From Sedimenticola_A endophacoides (GTDB taxonomy: Bacteria; Pseudomonadota; Gammaproteobacteria; Chromatiales; Chromatiaceae): a stretch of DNA of 12,238 nt. The translations under genes were made by a program, and so were the position numbers. The notes beneath the pieces were generated by a model that had not been told where the DNA came from, ran no database searches, and was given only the letters and a program-made list of their open reading frames with translations. The DNA is taken from positions 1-12,238 of the forward strand of contig PQCO01000117.1 of NCBI GenBank assembly GCA_003062345.1. The letters are read 5' to 3'. Positions 7,478 to 12,238 of this stretch are shown here, one piece after another (within the stretch, counting starts at the first letter, position 1; each line of letters begins with the position of its first letter).

Positions 7478-8010
7478 AAGCGACTCTTTTCAAGCTGGCC
7501 GGCGTACTGCTCACGGTACTCGCCCTGGGCGGCTGTTCCACCCTCGGCGGGGGCGCGGCCGATGAGCAGTCGGCGGACGGCGCGGCGGTCACCGATGCGG
7601 GAGGCGGCGAGGCGAGCACCAGCGGCCTGGATGCCGGCGGCGCCCTCACCATGCAGGCGCTGGAGAACCCCGACAGCCCGGTATACAACAAGGTGATCTA
7701 TTTCGATTACGACATCAGCGAGATCCACCCCGATTACCGCGACACGGTACTGGCCCACGGCGCCCTGCTGGCTGCCAATCCCAGGACCACCGTGACCATC
7801 GAGGGACACTGCGACGAGCGCGGTTCGCGCGAATACAACATCGGTCTCGGCGAGCGCCGCGCCAACGCGGTCAAGAGCCTGCTGCTCTCCCAGGGCGCGG
7901 CCGAGAGTCAGATCATCACCATCAGCTATGGCGAGGAGCGTCCCGCCGTGCTCGGTTCCAGCGAGTCGGGGTGGGCCCAGAACCGTCGTGCCGTCTTCGT
8001 CTACTACTAA
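7474..8010 (+). CDS. pal: Peptidoglycan-associated lipoprotein Pal
   Basis: Pal is an outer-membrane lipoprotein that binds peptidoglycan and TolB. It has 178 residues. The lipoprotein signal MKATLFKLAGVLLTVLALGG ends at lipobox Cys21; Ser at the next position fits outer-membrane sorting. A Gly/Ala/Ser-rich flexible linker leads to an OmpA-like domain from about residue 70 (VIYFDYDISEIHPDY) to the end (NRRAVFVYY). The peptidoglycan-binding signature GHCDERGSREYNIGLGERRA is present, with D114 and R129 as the expected diaminopimelate ligands. The ATG overlaps the tolB stop as ATGA, and AGGAGA (7463-7468) provides the binding site, so translation is probably coupled to TolB, its partner. Confidence 0.97.
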   Translation: MKATLFKLAGVLLTVLALGGCSTLGGGAADEQSADGAAVTDAGGGEASTSGLDAGGALTMQALENPDSPVYNKVIYFDYDISEIHPDYRDTVLAHGALLAANPRTTVTIEGHCDERGSREYNIGLGERRANAVKSLLLSQGAAESQIITISYGEERPAVLGSSESGWAQNRRAVFVYY

Positions 8011-8022
8011 GGGGAAGCCCCG

Positions 8023-8841
8023 GTGAAGAGACTAGCCCTGGCGGCCGCCCTGGCGGCACACCTCGCCACACCCGCCCTGGCGGCGGAGCTGAGCCTGGAG
8101 CAGCGGGTGGATATCCTGGAGCGCAAGGCGGCCGTGATCTCGGATCTCCTGCTGCGCCTCGATACCCTGCAACGCGAGGTGCAGCAGCTGCGCGGCGAGG
8201 TGGAGGTGCAGAACCACGCCATGGATGCCCTGAAGCAGCGCCAGCGCGATCTCTATCTGGATGTCGATCAGCGTCTGACCCGGCTCTCCGGAGCCGCCCC
8301 GGCCCCGGTGGCGGAGCCGGCGTCTGGGCAGGCGCCGCAGATGCCTGCACAGCCGCAGCCGCAGATGCCGGTACAGCCACAACCGCAGCCGCCGGCTGCC
8401 AATCCGCCTCCGCCCGCACCGGCGGCGCAGGCCGCCGCCCCGCCGGGGGATCCGGCCCAGGAGGACGCCCGCTATCAGGCCGCCTTCAAGCTGCTGATGC
8501 AGCGCCGCTACGACGAGGCTGGCAGCGCCTTCAGCGAGTTTCTCTCCAGCTACCCCAACGGGAACTACGCGGACAACGCCCAGTACTGGCTGGCCGAGGC
8601 GAGCTATGTGACACGCCGCTTCGACGCCGCCCTGGAGGCCTTTTCCAAGGTAGTGGAGCGCTACCCGCACAGCGCCAAGGTGCCCGATGCCCTGCTCAAG
8701 ACCGGCTTCATTCAGTATGAACGCCAGGCCTGGGCCGAGGCCCGGACCACCCTGGAGGGGGTAGTGCGCGACTACCCCAACTCCACCGCCGCGCGCCTGG
8801 CGGGCAAGCGGCTGGAGCGGATGCGCGGCGAGGGCCGCTAG
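8023..8841 (+). CDS. cpoB: Cell division coordinator CpoB (YbgF)
   Basis: CpoB is a periplasmic protein that binds TolA and, in E. coli, links PBP1B-driven septal peptidoglycan synthesis to Tol-dependent outer-membrane constriction. The 272-residue protein starts with a signal peptide (MKRLALAAALAAHLATPALA, cleavage after residue 20 or 21). It continues with a coiled-coil trimerisation segment at about 23-85 (LEQRVDILERKAAV, LQREVQQLRGEVEVQ). A Pro/Gln/Ala linker at about 89-145 contains repeated PQ units. The C-terminal domain (about 147-272) has three TPR-like repeats, with YDEAGSAFSEFLSSYPNGNY, FDAALEAFSKVVERYPHS and WAEARTTLEGVVRDYPNS. The start is GTG with GGGGA (8011-8015) 7 bases upstream, 12 bp after pal. 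Confidence 0.94.
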   Translation: MKRLALAAALAAHLATPALAAELSLEQRVDILERKAAVISDLLLRLDTLQREVQQLRGEVEVQNHAMDALKQRQRDLYLDVDQRLTRLSGAAPAPVAEPASGQAPQMPAQPQPQMPVQPQPQPPAANPPPPAPAAQAAAPPGDPAQEDARYQAAFKLLMQRRYDEAGSAFSEFLSSYPNGNYADNAQYWLAEASYVTRRFDAALEAFSKVVERYPHSAKVPDALLKTGFIQYERQAWAEARTTLEGVVRDYPNSTAARLAGKRLERMRGEGR

Positions 8842-8909
8842 CCCATATCGGTTACCGGGATCCGGGCCGGACAGCTTGACCGATCCCCGGGTCGTATCGA
8901 TCAACCGCG

Positions 8910-9548
8910 ATGAACTTACGGATAAACGAAATCTTCTACTCCCTGCAGGGGGAGTCGGACAGCGTCGGTCTGCCGACCCTGTTTGTGCGTCTCACCGGCT
9001 GTCCCCTGCGCTGTGGCTATTGCGACACCCGCTATGCCTTCAGGGAGGGGGGCTGGTGGAGCCTGGAGCAGATCATGGAGCGGGTCGCGGCGGATGCCCC
9101 GCGCTATGTGACGGTGACCGGGGGCGAACCCCTGGCCCAGGCGGACACCCCGGCCCTGCTCACGGCCCTGTGCGATGCCGGTTATGCGGTCTCCCTGGAG
9201 ACCAGCGGCGCCCTGGACCTCTCCCGGGTCGACCCCCGGGTGGTGAAGGTGATGGACCTCAAGACCCCCGGCTCGGGGGAGATGGAGAAGAACCGGCTGG
9301 AGAACATCCGCTATCTGGAGGCCAAGGACCAGGTGAAGTTCGTGATCTGCGACGCACGGGATTATGCCTGGTCCAGGCGCATGCTCGACGAACTGGAGCT
9401 GCCGCGGCGCTGCCAGGTGCTGTTCTCCCCGGTGCACGGGCGGCAGGATGCCACCGAACTGGCCGACTGGATCATCCGGGATCGGCTCCAGGTGCGCTTT
9501 CAGCTGCAACTGCACAAACTTCTGTGGGGTGACGCCAAGGGGCGTTGA
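8910..9548 (+). CDS. queE: 7-carboxy-7-deazaguanine synthase QueE
   Basis: QueE is a radical SAM enzyme that converts 6-carboxytetrahydropterin to 7-carboxy-7-deazaguanine, a step to preQ0 and queuosine in tRNA. It has 212 residues, near the family norm. The cluster motif here is C-x3-C-x2-C (C31, C35, C38 in TGCPLRCGYC), binding the [4Fe-4S] cluster. MNLRINEIFYSLQGESDSVG is a standard QueE N-terminus, and GGEP (71-74) is the SAM-contacting motif. VVKVMDLKTPGSGE and VKFVICDARDYAW are further family blocks. The ATG at 8910 has no good ribosome binding site, so initiation may be weak or depend on readthrough from cpoB, 68 bp upstream. Its partner queC follows. queD and queF are not in this window. 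Confidence 0.95.
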   Translation: MNLRINEIFYSLQGESDSVGLPTLFVRLTGCPLRCGYCDTRYAFREGGWWSLEQIMERVAADAPRYVTVTGGEPLAQADTPALLTALCDAGYAVSLETSGALDLSRVDPRVVKVMDLKTPGSGEMEKNRLENIRYLEAKDQVKFVICDARDYAWSRRMLDELELPRRCQVLFSPVHGRQDATELADWIIRDRLQVRFQLQLHKLLWGDAKGR

Positions 9549-9549
9549 G

Positions 9550-9580
9550 CCGCCCGGCGCGCGTCCACCCCGCCGGGCGG
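9550..9580. other. GC-rich hairpin between queE and queC
   Basis: CCGCCCGGCG (9550-9559) and CGCCGGGCGG (9571-9580) form a perfect 10-bp stem with an 11-base loop, starting two bases after the queE stop. No T run follows, so it is unlikely to be a simple intrinsic terminator. It may stabilise the queE mRNA end or reduce transcription into queC. The 75-bp gap is otherwise empty apart from the queC ribosome binding site. Confidence 0.5.
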
Positions 9581-9623
9581 GCGCGGCGGGCCTCCCCCAC
9601 GCCACAACCAGACAGGAGCCGGA

Positions 9624-10334
9624 ATGAACGACCCGGATGCGCAGATGATTGCGAAAAAAGCCGTGGTTCTCCTCTCGGGGGGGCTCGATTCGGTCACCGT
9701 GCTGGCACTGGCCAGGGAGCAGGGGTTCTCCTGCCACGCCCTGAGCATGCAGTACGGCCAGCGCCACGGGGTGGAGCTGGAGGCGGCGCGGCGGGTGGCC
9801 GCCGCCCAAGGGGCGGTCGAACACCTGATCGCCCCCCTGGCCCTGGACGCCTTTGGCGGCTCCGCGCTCACCGACCGGCGCATCCAGGTGCCGGAACAGG
9901 CGAGCGAGGGGATCCCGGTGACCTACGTGCCGGCGCGCAACACCATCTTCCTGGCCCTGGCCCTGGGCTGGGCCGAAGCGCTCGGCGCGCGGGATCTCTT
10001 CGTCGGCGTCAATGCGGTGGACTACTCGGGCTATCCCGACTGCCGTCCGGCCTTTATCGAGGCCTTCGAACGACTCGCCAACCTCGCCACCAAGGCCGGG
10101 GTGGAGGGGGATCGATTCCGCGTTCACGCCCCCCTGATCGACATGAGCAAGGCGCAGATCATCCGCGAAGGGGTGCGTTTGGGGGTCGACTACTCGCTGA
10201 CCATCTCCTGCTACCAGGCCGATACCCGGGGGCGCGCCTGCGGGGTGTGCGACTCCTGTCGCCTGCGCGCCCAGGGCTTCGCCGAGGCGGGGGTGCCCGA
10301 CCCCACGCCCTATCGGCCCGCGCGGCGTCGCTGA
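9624..10334 (+). CDS. queC: 7-cyano-7-deazaguanine (preQ0) synthase QueC
   Basis: QueC is the ATP- and ammonia-dependent enzyme that turns 7-carboxy-7-deazaguanine into preQ0 in queuosine biosynthesis. It has 236 residues, as usual. The PP-loop ATP motif is SGGLDS (18-23), followed by the QYGQRHGVELEAAR block. VPARNTIFLALALGWAEALG and GVNAVDYSGYPDCRPAFIEA are conserved in the family. The C-terminal zinc site has C196, C206, C209 and C212 (CYQADTRGRACGVCDSC). The ATG at 9624 follows AGGAG (9614-9618) by 5 bases. The in-frame ATG at residue 8 gives a protein nearer in start to E. coli QueC but is less well supported. It acts directly after QueE, its upstream neighbour. Confidence 0.96.
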   Translation: MNDPDAQMIAKKAVVLLSGGLDSVTVLALAREQGFSCHALSMQYGQRHGVELEAARRVAAAQGAVEHLIAPLALDAFGGSALTDRRIQVPEQASEGIPVTYVPARNTIFLALALGWAEALGARDLFVGVNAVDYSGYPDCRPAFIEAFERLANLATKAGVEGDRFRVHAPLIDMSKAQIIREGVRLGVDYSLTISCYQADTRGRACGVCDSCRLRAQGFAEAGVPDPTPYRPARRR

Positions 10335-10372
10335 GCGGCCATAGCCGTGGGTTATGCCTGGTCAGGAAATCC

Positions 10373-10394
10373 TTAGTGGATCAACATCCGCTAA
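10373..10394. promoter_or_regulatory. Dyad symmetry upstream of the YeeE/YedE gene, possible operator
   Basis: TTAGTGGAT (10373-10381) and ATCCGCTAA (10386-10394) are inverted copies matching at 8 of 9 positions around a 4-base centre, CAAC. In RNA the odd position would be a G-U pair, so a 9-bp hairpin is also possible. It lies in the 139-bp gap between queC and the transporter gene, about 80 bp before that start, in DNA that is richer in A/T than its surroundings. No T run follows, so an operator is at least as likely as a terminator. I could not place a convincing -35/-10 pair, although the gap must hold a promoter if the gene is expressed separately. Confidence 0.4.
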
Positions 10395-10473
10395 TCGGCT
10401 AGTCTCCCATGTTTTATGCGTAATTGGGTAGTGATGCCGCGCCGGTCGCGGCCATTTACACGGGGATGCAGGA

Positions 10474-11736
10474 ATGATTTTCGAAAGCTTTGCCGAAGGG
10501 CAGTCGTTTTTTCTCTGGGCGGTCTTCGCCATCGCCCTGGTGATGGGCGCGCTGGTGAACAAAACCAATTTCTGTACCATGGGTGCCATCTCCGACATGG
10601 TCAACATGGGGGAGATGGGGCGTATGCGCGCCTGGATTCTGGCCATGGCGGTGGCGATTATCGGCGTGGCGCTGCTCGAATACCTGGGCCTGGCCGATCC
10701 CGATGGCGCCTTCCCTCCGTATCGCGCCAACCAGTTCATCTGGGCCGAAAACCTCCTCGGCGGCCTGCTGTTCGGCATCGGCATGACCCTGGCGTCGGGC
10801 TGCGGCAACAAGATGCTGATCCGCATCGGCGGCGGCAACCTCAAGTCGATCGTGGTGCTGCTGGTGGTGGCGCTGATCGCCTACTACATGATCAACCCCT
10901 TCCCCGGCTCCGACCAGACCCTGATGTCGGTGCTGTTCTACGACTGGATCCGTCCCCTGGCGGTCAGCCTCGGCGGCAAGCAGGATCTCGGCTCGCTGAT
11001 CGCCGGTGGCGATGCCGGCGGGGCGCGCCTGGGCGTGGCCCTGGTGCTGGGTGCCGCGCTGCTGTTCTATGTGTTCAAATCGGCTGATTTCCGCACCAGC
11101 CTGGACAACGTCCTGGGCGGGCTGGCGGTGGGCCTGGCGGTACTCGCCGCCTGGTATGTCAGCAGCGGCGTCGGCATCGACCTGGATGGCGAAATGAAGA
11201 GCCTCAGCGGCTACGTGCAGGAGTGGGACTTCCTGGCCGACTCGGAGGCCGGCAAGCCCGCGGACAGCCGCTCCCTGAGCACCCAGTCGTTCACCTTCAT
11301 CAACCCCACCGGACAGACCCTGGGCTACGCCCTCTCCGGCTTCAGCAGCGCCTTCCTCACCTTCGGCGTGATGGCCCTGTTCGGTGTGATCTGCGGCTCC
11401 CTGCTGTGGTCCCTGGTAAGCCGCAGCTTCCGCATCGAGTGGTTCGTCGACTTCAAGGACTTCCTCAACCACCTGATCGGCGCCCTGCTGATGGGCTTCG
11501 GCGGCGTGCTCGCCATGGGGTGCACCATCGGCCAGGGGGTGACCGGTATCTCCACCCTGGCGCTCGGCTCCTTCCTCTCCTTCGGGGCGATTGTCCTCGG
11601 CAGCGGACTGACCATGAAGGTGCAGTATTACAAGCTGGTCTACGAAGAGGAGGCCACCTTCGCCAAGGCGCTGATCACCGGCCTGGTGGACTTTAAACTG
11701 CTGCCGGAATCGATGCGCAAGCTGGAGGCGATCTAA
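10474..11736 (+). CDS. YeeE/YedE family sulfur-compound transporter
   Basis: This 420-residue polytopic membrane protein belongs to the YeeE/YedE family; studied members import thiosulfate or related sulfur species. It is the full-length two-half form. The family's cysteine motifs are present: C34 in NKTNFCTMGAISD, C110 in LASGCGNKMLIRIGGGNLKS, C307 in FGVICGS and C350 in MGCTIGQGVTGISTLALGS. About nine to ten hydrophobic segments are seen, with a polar loop of about 50 residues near 230-280 joining the halves. The ATG follows GGGGA (10462-10466) by 7 bases. The usual small TusA-like partner is not adjacent. The gene interrupts the usual queC to tRNA-Lys junction. Transported compound and whether the flow is import are inferred. 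Confidence 0.88.
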   Translation: MIFESFAEGQSFFLWAVFAIALVMGALVNKTNFCTMGAISDMVNMGEMGRMRAWILAMAVAIIGVALLEYLGLADPDGAFPPYRANQFIWAENLLGGLLFGIGMTLASGCGNKMLIRIGGGNLKSIVVLLVVALIAYYMINPFPGSDQTLMSVLFYDWIRPLAVSLGGKQDLGSLIAGGDAGGARLGVALVLGAALLFYVFKSADFRTSLDNVLGGLAVGLAVLAAWYVSSGVGIDLDGEMKSLSGYVQEWDFLADSEAGKPADSRSLSTQSFTFINPTGQTLGYALSGFSSAFLTFGVMALFGVICGSLLWSLVSRSFRIEWFVDFKDFLNHLIGALLMGFGGVLAMGCTIGQGVTGISTLALGSFLSFGAIVLGSGLTMKVQYYKLVYEEEATFAKALITGLVDFKLLPESMRKLEAI

Positions 11737-11761
11737 GCGCCCGCGCGGCCCGCCCCGGCGG

Positions 11762-11789
11762 TTGACTGGGCGTCGCAGTCGCGTATAAT
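11762..11789 (+). promoter_or_regulatory. Sigma70 promoter of the tRNA-Lys gene
   Basis: TTGACT (11762-11767, 5 of 6) and a perfect TATAAT (11784-11789) are separated by 16 bases. The segment after the -10, TCCGCGC, is GC-rich, like the discriminators of stringently controlled stable-RNA promoters. Transcription would start around 11796-11797, only about five bases before the mature tRNA 5' end. This is the clearest promoter in the window. Confidence 0.85.
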
Positions 11790-11801
11790 TCCGCGCTTTC
11801 C

Positions 11802-11877
11802 GGGTCGTTAGCTCAGTCGGTAGAGCAGTGGATTTTTAATCCATTGGTCATAGGTTCGAATCCTATACGACCCACCA
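11802..11877 (+). tRNA. tRNA-Lys (anticodon UUU)
   Basis: A complete 76-base cloverleaf with an encoded CCA end. The acceptor stem pairs GGGTCGT with ACGACCC; the D arm contains GCTCAGTCGGTAGAGC; the anticodon loop is TTTTTAA, giving anticodon TTT; the T arm is ATAGG-TTCGAAT-CCTAT. It is nearly identical to E. coli tRNA-Lys. It decodes AAA and AAG. The first anticodon-stem pair is a G-T. A dedicated promoter lies immediately upstream and a strong hairpin downstream, so it is probably a single-gene transcript, with possible readthrough from the transporter gene, which has no obvious terminator of its own. Confidence 0.98.
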
Positions 11878-11883
11878 TCATCC

Positions 11884-11920
11884 AGAGGGGCTGGCGGTCA
11901 TCTGACCACCGGCCCCTCTT
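11884..11920 (+). terminator. Strong hairpin after tRNA-Lys, likely terminator
   Basis: Bases 11884-11900 and 11903-11919 pair as a long stem of up to 17 positions with one G-T pair and one mismatch; the top pairs must open to make a loop. The stem begins AGAGGGGC and ends GCCCCTCT. The downstream sequence is pyrimidine-rich (TTCGATTCTCCTCC) but lacks a clean T run, so termination may be imperfect or the hairpin may mainly block 3' exonucleases. It starts 7 bases after the tRNA CCA. Confidence 0.65.
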
Positions 11921-12238
11921 CGATTCTCCTCCCTGAACCTGTCCGCCGTCGGGTACTCCGCCGGTCGCACCCTCAGCCGATCCCTCGGAAGCCCCGCCCC
12001 GGTGGGTACTGTGTTGGCGTAAGCAATGGGATGGACTCCTCCCCACCCCTACGACAAACGGCGTCGAGGCGTCAGAATGGGAGCTGAACTAGCCCGAATG
12101 TTTCATAAACCATTAGGTGACCACAAATACCGTACAACCAGACTAGGGTATTAGCCGAGAACTAGGCAGGCCGGTAACTGTTAGCGGGGCGACGATCATT
12201 TTTTCGGGGTTGTAGCGTCCATTTGGCGCGGCTGATGA
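11921..12238. other. Gene-free tail beyond tRNA-Lys with composition change
   Basis: I see no protein gene on either strand. The part to about 12085 resembles the window in base composition. From about 12086 to 12180 the sequence is clearly richer in A/T, with the heptamer GAACTAG repeated at 12086-12092 and 12159-12165 and a six-T run at 12200-12205. The 20-base segment AGCCCGAATGTTTCATAAAC starts at 12091 and is unlike the rest of the window. It may be the flank of a mobile element or the promoter region of a gene beyond the edge. No copy of the tRNA 3' end, as expected for an integrated island, is present in this stretch. Confidence 0.45.

Noticed and set aside
8842..8909. A preQ1 riboswitch or a promoter before queE
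   Set aside because: No preQ1 aptamer pattern was recognised, and TTGACC at 8876-8881 has no -10 hexamer at suitable spacing.
11813..12046. A 77-codon open frame on the - strand across tRNA-Lys
   Set aside because: Its end (GRIGFEPMTNGLKIHCSTD) is the well-known false translation of the strand opposite a tRNA gene, often misannotated as a hypothetical protein.

Overview
The window is a GC-rich stretch of a bacterial chromosome. It carries one of the best conserved gene strings of the Gammaproteobacteria: yebC, ruvC-ruvA-ruvB, ybgC-tolQ-tolR-tolA-tolB-pal-cpoB, queE-queC, and a tRNA-Lys gene. All genes are on the + strand. From memory, the same order (yebC through queC, then tRNA-Lys) occurs in Pseudomonas, so most of this is vertically inherited core genome. 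High GC, strong G/C third-position bias and a YeeE/YedE sulfur-compound transporter placed between queC and tRNA-Lys suggest a free-living gammaproteobacterium, perhaps a sulfur-oxidising Chromatiales or Ectothiorhodospiraceae-type lineage. That lineage guess is inference.

Layout. Positions 1-548 hold no gene I can support: possibly the last codons of an upstream gene, a weak terminator-like hairpin with a T7 run, several small inverted repeats, and the yebC ribosome binding site. yebC (549-1295) encodes a TACO1/YebC-type translation factor. ruvC, ruvA and ruvB (1327-3521) encode the Holliday junction resolvase and branch-migration motor; ruvC and ruvA overlap by 4 bp and ruvB follows after 3 bp. 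After a 72-81 bp gap with a GC-rich hairpin comes the Tol-Pal cluster (about 3600-8841). It encodes an acyl-CoA thioesterase (YbgC), the inner-membrane motor TolQRA, periplasmic TolB, the peptidoglycan-binding lipoprotein Pal and the TPR protein CpoB. Together they constrict the outer membrane during division. queE and queC (8910-10334) encode two steps of preQ0 synthesis for queuosine. A 139 bp gap with a dyad symmetry leads to the YeeE/YedE transporter (10474-11736). The tRNA-Lys(UUU) gene (11802-11877) has its own sigma70-type promoter and a strong downstream hairpin. The last 313 bp hold no gene, and base composition shifts to clearly more A/T from about 12086.

Five of the twelve protein genes appear to start with GTG or TTG (ruvC, ruvA, tolR, tolA, cpoB), and several neighbours overlap or nearly touch, which implies translational coupling. 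The main points of interest are the transporter inserted into the conserved string, a 14-residue tandem repeat (eight units, two of them a near-perfect recent copy) in the TolA coiled coil, hairpins at gene junctions, a dyad in front of the transporter, and the composition change beyond the tRNA. I found no clearly new system; the window is mostly well-known core genes.
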